Assembly: GCF_963678635.1 (NCBI RefSeq)
Contig: NC_087065.1
Location: 46,566,381-46,630,380, forward strand
Length of the DNA: 64,000 nucleotides
DNA from: Symsagittifera roscoffensis
Lineage: Eukaryota > Xenacoelomorpha > Acoela > Convolutidae
Direction of reading: 5' to 3'
Shown here: in pieces, positions 1 through 12,748 of the stretch
Position numbering within the stretch: the stretch's first letter is position 1
How the letters are laid out: each line of letters opens with the position of its first letter
Translations under genes and position numbers: made by a program
The notes under the pieces: model-generated
Seen by the model: only the letters and a program-made list of their open reading frames with translations
Databases searched by the model: none
Told to the model about the DNA's origin: nothing

Positions 1-2720
1 GCCGTGGAAGGTGCCTATATCTAGGTCACGGACAATGGACCCAAACTGTTTCCGGGTCAGGACTACCCGAAAAAATCAGTGCTCCAAAAGACAACAGATC
101 GTTACACTTGATTTGCAACACAAGATCTAGATATCAAAAAATGGAAACATCCTTGGAAAAATACAACCTAAAACTGAATTTAACACAAACACTTAAGAAT
201 AAAGTCAACCGGTTGGGTTTATTAACTAAATTCACGGCACAGTCAAAATTTTATCTAACATTTAAATAACATAAGAGTTCTAAGATTTATTTTATCTAAG
301 ATTTATTTTATCTTCATGGAATTCAGTTTCGATTACTAATTTCGACTATCTTGTTCGACAAGCGATACAATAATGGCAAAAGAGACCACGTGTAGTCAGT
401 TTCCGGTACTTAGGATACGCTTTTTAACTTACTCGCCACTTGGCGCATCCAACATTGGCGAAAACTCAACTCGGAATAAAGGCATTCTGGAACGCACCGA
501 CAAAAAAAACCCTCGTAAATGGGAAAACTGGAAGAATCACGTCACTTTAGCTATTGTCAGGCACAGACATAGAGGAACATCTGCAGGGAAAAACCAACAG
601 AAATTGCACTGCCCGAGCAGCCCATTGAAGAACAGGCTTACGCACCTGCGACCAACCTGTCAATTAGGGAACGGGGGATTGCGACCCTTTGCGCCAATAA
701 CTAAATGGAAAAAAATGCAGTAAGATCCGAGCCATTGAAGTTTTTATCCGGATTATCCCATGATCTTTCGCTAAAAGAAGAGTGAACTAAGAATTCCTCA
801 AATTCTTGGAGGCAAAAAGAAGATCAATGTTACAAAGTATATGCGCTAATATCAAGATTACGGGTTAGAAAGTCACTGTTTTAGACTACGGACGGGAGAT
901 GCTGGAAGATTTGATCAAAACCCATCGAAACATGGCCATCAACATAATCACACTCCTGTCGAGAAGTCGAGGGGGGGGGAATGAGTGTTGCGATTTATTA
1001 TATGCTACACTTTGAGATTTGGCTCATGTATGCCCTTTAGTCACATCGCAGGATAGATGGTTAAGTGATATAAAAACAACGTCCTAAAATCACTAAATAC
1101 CTAAACAAGTCTAGAACTTACAATCAATCTAGCAAAAAAAAAACGTAAATCGAATTGGCAAAAGATGCGAAATACAATACTTTCAACCAAAAACCTGGGA
1201 AAAGCCTGGACAAAAAATAATATGAATTGATTCTTATCACAGGATCTAGGTAATAAAATGGGAAAATTTTTGGACAATTGGACAAATGTGACATAAATTG
1301 GAGTTGGCACAAACAATTAAAGTGTGAGTCAACAGGTTGGGATTAGCAACTAACTTCACGGTACAATCAAATTTTTGATTAACATGCACAGCCATGCATC
1401 AAGAATAGAGACGAAAACAATCAATTGACAAACAAAGGTAGAACAAGAACTACAACGACTACGAAGCATAAACCACACCAAAAAGCCGGAAAAAATCCGA
1501 ACAATAAGTTCTTTCAAGCTATAACGGTAATAGTTACACTTGATCAAGGCATTAAACTTGCACTAGATTCTAGTTTTTTGAAAGTCACAGATAAAAAAGG
1601 TACAGAGCATCGGAAAAGTTTATTGATGACGTTATTTCACAATTTAATACTGATTATTATAGTCAATTAACAATCTGAGGGGACCCGTAAAATAGACGGT
1701 GTAATAGTTTGAGGGACGAAAGGCGACAAAAATTTGCGTGTGGGTGAAACTTTATACATAAGTCGAGTTGTGTAGTATTTACATTCGACCATACATTATT
1801 TCACAAGTCATTTTGTCAAAACGCAAAAATTTGTTTGTTTTTCTGTGTACGGAACCCATTCAAACTGGAAAATTTTCATGGTTGAGCTATATTAAGATTA
1901 TTTTTAGTTTATGTCATAGTTGCTTCTTTTTTGGGTGCAGGCAAGCCTTATTGCGTAGGAGTTCGGGCAATTGACGCCTTAGGCAAAAGATATCTGTTTG
2001 CATTCCCGTCAGCTGCAAGTTTCCCTGCTTCTATGCTGATTTTTTCGAGGTCCCCCTCGAGTTTGTAGTTATAGGCCTTTTTGAGTCTTTTCTACACTTG
2101 TGGGTTCTTTCTCCAACCTTCCACTTTCAACTTGAAAACTTTCTACGGAAGGTCCCATTATAGTGGAAGACATCGGGGCTATTTCTCTCATTACGAGCAT
2201 ATCTGGTTATCATACCTTATCTTCTACAACCAATCGTAACGTCAATTTTTTTTATGATTACTTGAGGTGGGGGAACTCGGAAAGATCCAGTTGTGCTTCC
2301 TTGTAAATTGTTTTGATATTGAAAATCTGATCCAACTCTTGAAGATCACGTTGCCTGGGTTTTCCGTCTATTTCTTTACATAAAGATAAAGATCGGATCG
2401 ACTTTACAATTCCCCCCTTTGGCTTGTACTTAAAATCTCCACCACTGTAAATTAAAACAATTAATTAGCTCTTGGGCATCCTAGCAACAATTCTTTGTTT
2501 GCTGCATTATCATTGGTCGGAAATCATCATTGGTCACTATCTTTTTATTTAGAAGGCACCAGTTATCGCATTGAAGAATTTTTTCCTTTCGATTTTTCAT
2601 CAAAATAACGAAAAGACAATCAATTTTTTATCAAAATAAATTGCAAATAAAATTGATCTGCGGGTCTCGTCTTATCAATTTTTTTTGTTAACGCGCTTGC
2701 CCATTTGATCATTTACGTGC
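1..2720. other. AT-rich noncoding stretch with one diverged repeat pair
   Basis: I see no convincing gene here. The open frames are short, low in complexity and lack recognisable motifs. The one structured item is an old duplication: about 108-263 resembles about 1226-1386. Both copies carry a GATCTAG-type segment followed by a GTCAAC-GGTTGGG segment and a TTCACGG-ACA-TCAAA segment, at the same spacing but well diverged. It is probably an old interspersed repeat of unknown class. Confidence 0.4.
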
Positions 2721-2805
2721 TCTTTTTGTGGTAGCTCAGTCGCGTGGAACACTAATCTTAGGTTAATGGTACCTTTTAGTGGTTGAAAAAATCTGGGTCA
2801 GAAAC
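2720..2805 (+). other. tRNA-like relic (A-box, decayed B-box)
   Basis: The segment beginning GTGGTAGCTCAGTCGCGTGG matches a tRNA D-arm/A-box well. About 40 bases later GTGGTTGAAAAAATC resembles a decayed T-arm/B-box. The acceptor ends do not pair, so I read it as a tRNA-derived SINE head or a dead tRNA copy, not a functional tRNA gene. Confidence 0.3.
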
Positions 2806-2950
2806 CACAATGGCTTTTCAATAAAAATTTATGCCTAGGTTTGAAGCAAAAGAGGAGCTGAGTTTGCGCTAACTCGTGGGTAAACGAAGCCGTTTATGAG
2901 CTTTCAAAATCAGTAGTAGCTTTTAAAAACATTAGTGGCTTATCATTCGA

Positions 2951-3210
2951 TCTTATTTAGTTCTTGTTTAAGGAATCAACCGGTTAAAGCTGAGAATAAC
3001 GAACCGAGTGACAAAGCGGAGACGCCGATGCTTCTAAATGATGTTTCAAACAAAAACATCAGCACCATTTTTGACAAGGAGACACCTAAGATTGACTACA
3101 CTTGGAAAGACTTGGCCCAATCGATCAACAAATTTGCATCTGTAGTCCACATATCTGCTATCATCATGTTCTCAGCTTATTTCAACTGCAGAATGCGCCA
3201 GATTATATGA
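2951..3210 (+). CDS. possible terminal exon, TM4-like end of a Cys-loop receptor
   Basis: An open frame follows a plausible acceptor (TCTTATTTAG just before 2951) and ends at the TGA at 3208-3210. Its last 45 residues contain a Trp-Lys-Asp-Leu-Ala segment followed by about 20 hydrophobic residues and a short tail. This resembles the pre-M4 helix and TM4 at the C-terminus of nicotinic-type ligand-gated channels. The preceding part is polar and low in complexity, like an M3-M4 loop. No other exon of such a receptor was found upstream. This is a weak similarity-based guess. The alternative is a chance open frame. Confidence 0.22.
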
Positions 3211-3696
3211 TATAACATCAACTTCGCTCAGCAAATACTCAATTTTCTTCGGCCACTCTTTTGACCGCCTCTGATTTTTGCTAAGAAACTATCCTGTTGT
3301 TTATTTCGAACCGATATTATCGTTATTTTGAACATTAATCATGAAAATTAGCAAAAAAAATCGCTGTCGAAAAAATTCTGCAAGGTAATGTAATTAGAAA
3401 ATATTAAAATCAAAAATAAAATTAATTGCATGATAATATACTTCCTCAGAACTTTCCAGACAATATTGCACATTGTTCAAGCATAATGATATCAATTTAA
3501 CCATCAAGTCTAAAGTCGCTCAGATATCAGATATGTATTCAAAACTCCATTATATCTAACGTTTTAACACAGACAGTATTAAAAATGATTCGGGATCTTT
3601 TTCTCGTTCAATTCATCGGGTCTTCATACATCAAAGTTTAAAAAACAAGTACTAAAGCATATTTAGATTCAGTTCAAGTCCAGTCAGATATTTTGT

Positions 3697-5851
3697 TCAC
3701 ATGAATTCTTTGTCGGCTCTCGCCACTCTGGACCTGACTTCTGCGAAATCCAGGTCTCCTTTGTCGTTAGCTTGTATCTCCGTGGTGAATGAGATACCTT
3801 TGAGGGCCTTCTTGAAAGCGTCTTTGCTCGTCGAGTAGATCATCTTCATCTTCATCTTGCATGTGTCCGGAACCCAGCAGAGAAGAATCATTTTCTCCCG
3901 CTTTCCTCCGTCATTCAGAAAGTAGTGGAAATCGTACGTAAAAAACCTGAATACGGATAGGTCAATGATCAGAACAGCTTAAAAACTTCAGCTAAATGAA
4001 CTTCAAAAACCTGCACACGACTACGATTTAGCTTAATTTAAAAAATTTTTATATTAAAAACTCGGCGTTGGATACCCAGAATGAAGCGGTAGGTCTTTAA
4101 AACTAAACACCGACACTTTCATGGAGGGTCGCTAAGATCATTTGATCACAATCGAAGATAAAATTAAGTTTTGAAAGTTAATTCCCAGTAAATGACCCTT
4201 GAAAACAGGCATTTTAGATAGTAAAACCCAAACTTGAGTTTAATTTTGTCCACTTCTGTATATATTATATTAAAAAAGTTTTTTTACCACTAATTAACTT
4301 TTGATATTGGAGCGTAATTTGCCTTCATTCCAGCAAACAAATTTGATTTGAACTGAAGAAATCATTAGTCAAACCGCGGAAATCACTATTGAGCGTGAAA
4401 ACCGTGGACCAAAATCAGCTTATTTGAGCATTTTTTTTGTCCTTTGAGCATAAGAAAGTTTCAGAACAAAATCATCACTATATAAATCTTATGAACACGT
4501 TTAAGTTAACTATCTACCTTGGCTCGTCTCCGCCTATTGAGAACATGGCGAACTTGTCCCAGTACTTCTGCTCGTCCGAGCTCTTGTCCATTTTCACGGC
4601 TGGAGCAGTCTGGTCCACCACTATACTAGTCATGTCATCTGACACCTACAGCAGAATAAGGGTATGATTAGTATAAGGGGATGAAAAAAGGCACATCTGA
4701 GAGTGATAAACAATCACCACGATTTATGTCGTCACTGCGGTTATTGTTACTTAAAAACCCCACCCACTATAAAAAACCAATTCAATGGTTGAGCTTATGC
4801 GGATTTTGTACTTAGTAACGAAATCCTCCCTTTGTCATTAGGGGGAAATGGCTAGATAGATCCATTCAATTTAAATATACTCTAGGTTGAAACCTTTTTC
4901 ATTAAAATACCAAATTTAAAAAAACGGATAATGGGTATTTGTTTATTCTGCTGGGAATTCTTAAGTTCAATTCGCGATTGAAATAAAGCCCAGTAGCATT
5001 ACTATTTCTGATATTAGCATTCAGCGTATTAGAGGTCGTCTAGCTCAACTTGGAAAATAAAATTGAAATCAGGTAAATTCGAAGTAATCAAAAGTCAAAG
5101 CGCCATGTAGAACAGCGGAAAAACTTTACACAGAGGTGCTGCAAAGTTGATCGCATTACTGAATTGTGAGATGTCTGTAAACAAAAAATTCAGCTATATC
5201 GGCTTTGCTTCATTTGCAATAAAAAAAAATAAATGACTAAGATTAAGAGCAGATGAATCGAAAAATGAAAATTAAACCTTCAATCGTTTTGTCAAACAAT
5301 CAAAATGATTGTCAAAAAACTAGAATCGCAAAAAAAAATTGGAGCACAGTTACCTGCATCGTTGAAAATTAAACAAATAGCATTTGAAATGTTAGCGAAA
5401 AGCTTAACGCTCGAAGAAAGTCAGTTTTGTGGGAACAAAGCCCAAAAAATAAGCAGACAGACGAACCCAAATTTCACAAAAATCATCTTTTTGTCCCAAC
5501 CGGACTCGAACCACTGGCCTTTTTCTTCTCAAGAATGGGTGCTACCACTGCGCAGAATGATATTTGAATTTATAAAAACGCAAATAAAGCACGTATAACG
5601 TTTTTACATGCGAATTTTGTGAAAGTTTTTCTTTATGGGAAAAAGTCTAGTACCCGATTGCAACACCCGTGCTTACCACAAAGCAGACAAAGGTAAAAAC
5701 TTGAAGTATCATATGACTTCGCTTTTAAATTAAAATCAATGGTTTTACAAGCACACGTTACCTTGTAAGACACCCATTTGTAGACATGTCTCAGTACCTG
5801 CTCCGAACACTTGTTGTACACATCTTCGTCGATGTTAATGCCACTCGACAT
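3697..5851 (-). CDS. ADF/cofilin-family actin-depolymerising protein, three exons
   Basis: Three exons join in frame on the minus strand. Exon 1 is 5851-5762 (30 codons, from ATG to donor AAG|GTAACG). Exon 2 is 4645-4518 (acceptor TGTAG, donor AAG|GTAGAT). Exon 3 is 3946-3697 (acceptor TTCAG, TGA stop). The product is 155 residues, close to the 140-170 of ADF/cofilins. The N-terminus has the MSSGI-type start typical of the family. The centre has the SDD-containing strand and the Arg-Phe-Phe-Thr-Tyr-Asp stretch corresponding to the family's CRYA-YD segment. Exon 3 carries the hallmark KMKMIYSTSKDAFKKALKGI segment, the long actin-binding helix. By family knowledge it binds G- and F-actin and severs or depolymerises filaments in the cytoplasm. 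The ADF-homology fold is clear. The central region is diverged, so a specialised paralogue is possible. It lies downstream of TOM20 on the same strand. Confidence 0.82.
5490..5566 (-). other. tRNA-like relic inside ADF intron 1
   Basis: On the minus strand the segment has GCGCAGTGGTAGC (A-box/D-arm) and, about 35 bases later, a perfect B-box GGTTCGAGTCC, in tRNA spacing. The acceptor strands do not pair and there is no clear terminator. It is therefore probably a tRNA-derived SINE head or tRNA pseudogene within the intron of the ADF/cofilin gene. Confidence 0.42.
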
Positions 5852-6252
5852 CTTTTTGCTATTCTTCTTTGTAAAAATATGTCCAAACACTTGGTTCAAT
5901 TTTTCTAATCGATGCAATTTCAGAAAGGTATGAGATAACGTTTCGAATTAGTTACAGGAATGGTAAAATGGTTTTCCTAAAATAGCACCAGCAGAAGATT
6001 GCCTATAGATTTTGGTTATTGCACTTGCCTCGTCCAATTAGTGATATGTCAGGTCAAACACAATCTTAATAGACTATCTAATCTGAAAATATATAACAAT
6101 ATAAGTAGCTTGCTACTTCAAACGATTTCAGATCTCATAGAATATTTTAGTTTTAAAAAACTTTAGGGCTCAAGTACATTTTATTGACATCGACTACACT
6201 TTTATCATGGCCGGCAATAACGTATTCACAGAATTAAAAGAGTCTACAATAG

Positions 6253-6762
6253 TTATTCGAGGTCATCGTCATCTTGCAATACAGCTTTCGGCTTAGCCGT
6301 CGCCGGCCTTGCAGACGATGGAGCTTGCATGCCAATGACCGGCACTCCTGATGCTTTCATCATATCACGTGCAACTGACGGGTACTTTTCAGCCACCGCT
6401 TTTAAAACCTCAGGGGGTAAGCTGTGCTTTAAAAGGTTCAAAATTTGATTCGGCTGACCGCTCGCTACAACTGCATTGGCTAAATGAACCACAGCTTGTT
6501 CAATTTCTCCCCGCATTAAAAGCTCCTCTCCTTGTTGAATTTCCTCTAAGAAAAATCTTTGCATAGCAGCCTCATCTCTCAGATCAGGGTACTGGGTTGC
6601 ATTCTTTCGTTCTAGTTCTTGCCGTTGTTTTTCACGCTTCGCTTTCAGCTTCGCTCTGAAGTCGGGAGCGCTCCGTCTCTTTCTGTCAAAATATACACAG
6701 TATGCCAGAAAAAGGCTGCTAGATACGCCCACCAGTGCTAATTGAGTTTGTGCAGAAATCAT
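6253..6762 (-). CDS. TOMM20: mitochondrial import receptor subunit TOM20
   Basis: A single-exon frame of 169 residues. The N-terminus is a membrane anchor (about residues 5-25) followed at once by the DRKRRSAPDFRAKLKAKREK basic segment typical of animal TOM20. Then comes the FFLEEIQQGEELL stretch and a TPR-like helical domain (about 70-135) with the GQP-QILN-L segment. The tail is acidic (DDDDLE). Human TOM20 is 145 residues with the same order; the extra length here is mainly a Pro/Ala/Ser linker near residues 146-160. By family knowledge it is anchored in the outer mitochondrial membrane and binds amphipathic presequences of preproteins for the TOM complex. Its start is the first ATG and it precedes the membrane anchor as expected. 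No intron is visible, although animal TOM20 genes usually have several, so a retrocopy is possible. The frame is intact, so I treat it as functional. Confidence 0.93.
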   Translation of the reverse strand: MISAQTQLALVGVSSSLFLAYCVYFDRKRRSAPDFRAKLKAKREKQRQELERKNATQYPDLRDEAAMQRFFLEEIQQGEELLMRGEIEQAVVHLANAVVASGQPNQILNLLKHSLPPEVLKAVAEKYPSVARDMMKASGVPVIGMQAPSSARPATAKPKAVLQDDDDLE

Positions 6763-7822
6763 TATATTGTACTTTTGTGAATCATTATTGTCTGAAACGA
6801 CTCATCTTCTAATTGAGACATAATTCCAGAAACACATGTCAGGCTTTTGGTGAAAAATAATAATTTTAGTACCTCTTTTCTCTGTAACTTTTCGATGACA
6901 GCCAACAGCATCTTCAAGAAAGTTTTATCTTGTCATCCAACAATGAAAGACTAAAAAACTAGGCTGAGGTGGAGCACGTTTAACAGTGAGTTGATCTGAG
7001 CCCGTTTCACAACTACGTCTATAGAAACAGGAATCACTTAACGCATTATTGATTTACTTGAGATCTCTTCTGTACAAAAAACTAAGCAATTTGAAGAACC
7101 TTTTTTTTCAAAATGATTAAATATACGACACATTTATTCTGCTAAACAAAGTTAAAATAATTCAAACAAAGAAACGTACTTTCAGAGCAATTTGCACTGC
7201 ATGATCCGACCAAACGATTCTCGATTAAAAATGATTTTCTTTTTTTTCTCTAGAATTCAAATGAAGAAACTTTTCAATGAAGATTTTGAGTCACAGTAGA
7301 GTAAAAAATTGATACCAATTGGATAAAATTTGTCAAACCAAAAATTTTTTCATTCAAGCTTGGCAAAAATTCGGCAAGTCGACAACTGGTAATAAGCAAC
7401 GATTCGTGATGAGGTATTTGGCAAGTATCAAACGCTTGTTCGTCTTCGCTGAGCTGCGCTAACATTCGCGAGGATAGTGCGCGTGAATCTGTTATGTTAC
7501 GAGTTGTTGCGTAGAGTTCTTCTGGTACAAGTTTTTGCAAATAAAGTTTAAACAACTAGGGTTATTTTTTACCTACTTAATTGGTCGGAACAAAAACTAT
7601 TCAATAGCGCTAAATCAAATGACAAAATATCGAGTATAAAATTTAATCACTACAACTACGAAAACTAATCATACTTTAAGTTAATTTAATATAAATTAGC
7701 CACGTTGAGACCTTATTACTAAAGCTGATAAATGAAGTTGGAAAGCATATATTCTGATAATCTACTAATGCCTTCTTTTTGACAGATAATACAAAGGTTT
7801 AAATGATCTCTTCTTGCGTCAG

Positions 7823-8088
7823 TCAACAATATTCATCCCCATCTGAGCTTGAATCATCAAATGAAGTAATTCTTGGCGAGAACAGAGATGGCAAATTGTC
7901 TCCAGAACACGCCCCTAGTCCGTCGACCTCGTTTACCTTGATTTCGCCGAATTTTACTCGGGACGGTGTCAACTCAGTTGCATCGCCGTCGGCATGGAAA
8001 GATGTTGAGCTCTCGCGTAAACACGACTTCAGAGCTGTTTCAGTTGTCAGCGATCTCCTAGGAGTGACATTAGCCGAGCTATCGGATG
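7823..8088 (-). CDS. hypothetical terminal exon with RVKF motif
   Basis: A minus-strand open frame starts after a good acceptor (polypyrimidine run ending TTTTTATAG) and ends at TGA 7825-7823. The encoded segment of about 88 residues is Ser/Asp-rich. It contains SRVKFGEIKVNEVDG, which fits the RVxF docking consensus of protein phosphatase 1 partners, preceded by an LKSCLR segment; it ends DSSSDGDEYC. I do not recognise the family and no upstream exons were identified. The opposite strand is also open here for 116 codons (7803-8153), so the strand choice rests on the splice site and composition. Low confidence. Confidence 0.3.
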
Positions 8089-8159
8089 CTATAAAAACAA
8101 AACAACCCATAGAGGCCAGACTTTCGGAGAAAAGAAGGATGTGGGCCGGCTAAAGTTTT

Positions 8160-11100
8160 CCTCCCAACAGATTTCGATAAAAACAAAAGTGTATGCAGTA
8201 GCGTGTTTAGGAGGCCAGGTCACCTAAATGGACACCCGGGCCACCTGAATAGTATCCTCCGACACTATTTTACGACAGTCATTTTAGGCTGACTAACCCT
8301 TAAAATTTTCAGAAGGCACCTTTGTGCGAGCCAATTTATACTTTTGCGGGTAAACAACATTTTTTTAATTTGCTAGAAAAATTCAGCTAAAAAACGACAT
8401 TCAATGTTTTGGGAAATCTCGGAAAACAAATTTCTTCCATCATAAAGAAGATCGACAACTTTCTCGACATTTTTTCTGATAAACCGAACCACGAACCTCC
8501 CCTCAAGAAAAAACTTTATCCACGCCTATTCACGTGTCATCCTTTTCCATACTTCTATGAGCTTTCGAAATGGCTGACTCCAACTTCTAAATTTACATAA
8601 AGCTACGTGTGAATCGGAACATGGCTTTTAAAAAAAACTTCTGCAACTGAATTGCAAATTATTTTTAAAAAAAAATAGTCTGTTTTTGGGTGAATGACAA
8701 GGAGACCGATGTGATCCAGACAATGAACTTAATAAACAATTATGAGAGACGCTAGAGCAACCAAAGCAGACGCAAGGCACCCAATTAGAAGAAAATTAAT
8801 AGCCAAATATTGAATCTCTATTTCAACAGTAGATCTTTTGTTCGCTCGATTTGAGGGCAGGCAATTTATGTAAAAATCATTCGTTTATTGCCTTGACCGT
8901 TCAATTACCCGCCCAAATTCCTTCATTTTATTCGTTATGGAGTCCTCTATTTAGATCAGACACGTCTCCATGTCATTTTCCCCGCTTATTATTTCAATAG
9001 TTTGAATGCAAGATAGCGGCACGAATCAGCATCAACCTCATACAATGTTGAAACCATGTCAAGCACTAGACATGTTCTATCAAGTGTTGAACATTTAAAT
9101 TTTTCAGCCAGTTCTTCAAAGAATTTTTTTGAACTGTTTTTTGAACGAAAAGTCGTCTTATTTCAGATACACTGCTGATTTAAATTAACCGGACTCAACG
9201 AACAATATTTGAAAATTCGAGCACGTTTTTCTCGAATTAGGATAAGATCAGACAAAATCTGAAGAGATCAGAAGTTGCTTAGAATTTAATCAGAATTAAT
9301 ATGGTGCATTTTCCCCCAAAATTCTTAATCAAAATTTTACCCAAAAATGGGTCATTTTGGTTTTCTAAATTAATCAAGAAAAAAATGCTGAAACATCATT
9401 CAAAAGGTATTGTTGCCCTGAGCTTAAATATAAAAAAGATATATTATATTTCGTGATTATATTTCGTAACGTTATGAGGGTTTAAAGATTGCCATTTTGA
9501 CCAATTTGGGATGATTAACGCGCGATATATATCGCCCTATTAACGCGTAAGCGGAGATTTCATCCGTCTTAGAAATCGTTCCAAATACTTTATATGGCGC
9601 GTTTTAAAAATTCCGAATTAAAAAATAAATTTTATTACATTTTTTTTGCTATTACTGCTCCATAGACCTTAAAAAGGCAGTCGCAACATTCAGAGCTTCA
9701 CCCTGTTACGAGCAGTCTTGTTTATTTTTCTTAGTTCATTTATGCAACAAACTTTCTCGTCGTAGTTCGGTATCATTCGTCCTAATTATGTTATTAGACG
9801 AACGAATGATCCAAAATTTTTGTCTTATATATTGAGGTTGCATCTGAGAAAACACTCCGGTGTTTTTTATTAGGCTCTACGCCCTTAGTCTGATCTCATA
9901 AGAAGAAAAAGACAAGCCTGATGAGAACTCGACATCTTTCTTTTCAGTAAAAGTGAAACTTTAAGCCTTCATCCTTTCAACTACAGCATTGCGTCTTTTT
10001 CTACCTTGTGATCAATTCTGCTATGCACTGGTATAATGTCTTGATTTGCAACCGTTCCAAGAACACCTTTCAAAACTTTTTGCATGACTTGCTAGAATAG
10101 TGATTTTGCGTTCTCAAAGTCTCTTTATTTTGTGTAGTCCTTTTGAGGTATTAGCCGAGTAAAACAATTGAGATTGTTCATATAATTTTATTTGGCAAAA
10201 CGCATCTGAAAAATCAATTTCCGCAAATCTTTTTCAGCCTTCAATCTTTTCTCAATGCAGAGTAGAACAAGTTTTCAATTTTGATCTTTCAAAACATGAA
10301 CTTTGTAATCAGCACACATCCTTGGTTGACAATTTTTTCTTAACCCATAAAAGAAGAGATGCATTTGTACGATCAAAGATCACCTGGTTCTTCTGGCCCC
10401 AAAATGTCTTTTCACAAAGGTATTAATTAATTTTTCGACCTTTGTCTCCGATGGAAGTAGATTTCGTCCTCAAAGGCAAACTTTGCGCGCTGCATTTGAC
10501 ATAAGCTTCAAATCCTTCGATCATCATCAGCATTAAAGATCATGATAAATGGTTATACATATCTGGATATTTGCGATAATTGTCATCCACTGGCAATTCA
10601 GTTGTTTTTTAGCAAAATTAATTTATGTTTGATATTAGCCATTCAGCAATAAAAAGAACAAGAGTCATGTAGGTTAAGGACCAGTACTTCGGTTTAATTT
10701 CTTTGGTGTTACTTGGTGCTTAAAAAGAAAAGTATATCTTAACAAGAAAAGTGATTACGATCTAATTTTGAAACTATTATGATCTTTTAGTTGGTCTAAA
10801 AATAGAACACATTCACCCCAGTTTTTCTTGACTTTAAAGAAACAAATCTGCACCCGAATCACGACTTCATTCGAGTCAAGAAAAGGAATCATAATAACGT
10901 CTGCATCCAAATTACGAATGATGACGAGTTTGATATCACACTTAAAAGCAAAGGTATTTTCATTTGCGTAACTCTAATTTGCATGAAAAAAACACCCCAA
11001 AATTTCTTCTCAAAATAAGGGAGATGATTGGATCAAAAATCATCTTATTAAGCTTCATGAAAAACCACCAAAACCATTAGACATATTGAAAACTGTTTCA

Positions 11101-11160
11101 GGTCTCAATGAAACCAAATAAAAGATCATTGACCCTATATAAAACGCAGACGAGTTTCAT
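8160..11160. other. AT-rich stretch without a recognisable gene
   Basis: No supportable coding region. Two small structures stand out. One is a 14-bp perfect palindrome, GCGATATATATCGC (about 9522-9535), between two ATTAACGCG words. The other is a strong hairpin at 9773-9812 (9-bp outer stem ATCATTCGT/ACGAATGAT plus a 5-bp inner stem). The stretch around 10.2-10.5 kb has slightly gene-like composition on the minus strand, but I found no continuous frame or motif. Confidence 0.4.
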
Positions 11161-11274
11161 AACTTGGTACAGTCAAACAATATTCAAATGGCCTCCTCTT
11201 TCTCATTTTACCAAGTTGCATCATTTTTACATCTAGATCGCCTGTTTATTCTTCATCAAAAGACTGCGCCAGCC

Positions 11275-12180
11275 TTTACTTCTCCTTCAATATGGAGATC
11301 AACGAGGAGCTCCTTGTAAAACTGGACAAAACACCCCTACCCTTGGTGAGGCACCTCAAATAACGCGGTGTTTTCTTTCACCCACCCCCGAGCTTCGCAG
11401 AGCACGTAAGTAAGTGGTCACCAAAAGCATCGCGCACCATAGCGATCCAGAAGGCCTCAACTAGGACAAAATGGGGGCAGTCAAAAGAGACATTAATTGG
11501 TTTAACTACAAGGCTTTTGTCACAAAAACTTCAGATTAAGCATTCCCAGCATGGTCCCACGTCTCTGAGCAAATTTCAAATTGTTCAAAACGCGGCTCTC
11601 CGCGCTATAACGGGTTGTGCAAAAAATGAGTGCTTCAGAACACTTCGATTCTGAATGTAGCATTTTAAAAGTTTGACACCATCATAAAGTAATTTCCGCG
11701 CAGTTTACCCTCAAAACCTATATCCCTTCAAACCCTCTACTAATCATCATTACCCCAAATCTTTCCCCGTAACATCCGTCCGAAAACATTTGAGATATAA
11801 AATCCCGGATTAGAAAATATCCTCCAAGACAAAGAAAACGCAACTTTTACTACTTTGAACGACTCTAGCGAACTAAGTTCTTTCGCCTCTTAAAATTACA
11901 AATTGACTTTGAAGCAACCAAACACTATGTGCCGAGCAGTCTATTGCAGATGCGCCTCACAGAAAGCACTTCTACTCAAAACCCCCGATACCTCCCCTTC
12001 TGAAGAACCCTTCCCTCGCGTCACCAGGCGAACCCTTGCCCAATTAAGATCCGGCTATAGTCCCTTATTACTTGCTTTAGCAGAATATACCCCATGACCC
12101 TCCAAACTATCCTTACACTACTTCCCCTTTAGACCTTTTTAACTGTTTCAAGGACACCGCTACGCGCCTCCCAGGGTCTA
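11275..12180 (+). pseudogene. decayed LINE (Jockey-like) RT 3' portion
   Basis: Translating all three plus frames gives scattered but ordered pieces of the C-terminal half of a Jockey/CR1-type reverse transcriptase ORF. First is a PLP-V-HLK / FAEHVSKW segment near 11.32-11.42 kb. Next is a KETLI-like segment near 11.49 kb. Then comes SLSKFQIVQNAALRAITGCA near 11.57 kb, the typical 'QN-ALR-ITG' block. Last is RRTLAQLRSGYSPLLLALAEY near 12.02 kb, the typical 'TLAQLRSG' block. Many frameshifts and stops separate them, so the copy is old and dead. It belongs to a different lineage from the younger LINE at 18.9-61.3 kb. Confidence 0.62.
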
Positions 12181-12748
12181 ACACACAGTTAGACTGATAG
12201 AAATTAAACGCATTAGTATTAAAACAAGCAAACAAAACCAGAATCGCTTTTATATTTCGTTGACCCTAAAAAATACTTTTCTTTGAAATGCTTCAATTCC
12301 CAAATTTTAAAGAAAAAATGTATCTCCTTAAAGCTATTTGAATTTCAAGAATTCTTATGATAGACACCCGTTTGAAATAAATCCAAAATTAAAATAAATC
12401 CAAAATTGTAACACAAAAAAGAACGTATTTTGGAGCCTCTAGTAATGAAAACATTAATTTTAATCGCCCTATTCAAAAACAAATTTAGACTATTTATCAG
12501 GACACGCTTCTTTTTGTAAAAAAAAAATCAGGACGCATTGAAACAGCAAGAATTAAGCCGCTAAAAAACTGAAATCGATTTTGTAATTTAGAAAGGCATT
12601 GACCCTTTAATTGAAGCTGTTCACACTCGGACTTTATTATAGAAAGTGGCCAACTCGAGTTCTTGCCAAATTGCAAGAATTGTTAGCCATCGAAAAAAAA
12701 TTGAAAACACTTCGTTCAATATCACTTAACTGCGTAGAGAAAAATAAG

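Noticed and set aside
373-723. 116-codon plus-strand frame near the window start
   Set aside because: Basic, low in complexity, no motif, no splice or promoter support; probably chance.
5490-5566. Functional tRNA gene on the minus strand
   Set aside because: Good A- and B-box but acceptor ends do not pair and there is no terminator; listed only as a relic.
7803-8153. Plus-strand open frame of 116 codons with a DLLGV--EL-DAI segment reminiscent of a myosin head
   Set aside because: Only a few residues agree, and there is no flanking motor sequence. The minus strand has a better splice acceptor and composition, so I kept the minus-strand exon as the weak candidate.
10200-10520. Possible decayed mariner-like transposase on the minus strand
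   Set aside because: A few residues (a Trp-Gly-Gln segment and acidic residues) looked suggestive, but there is no continuous frame, no catalytic triad and no terminal repeats.
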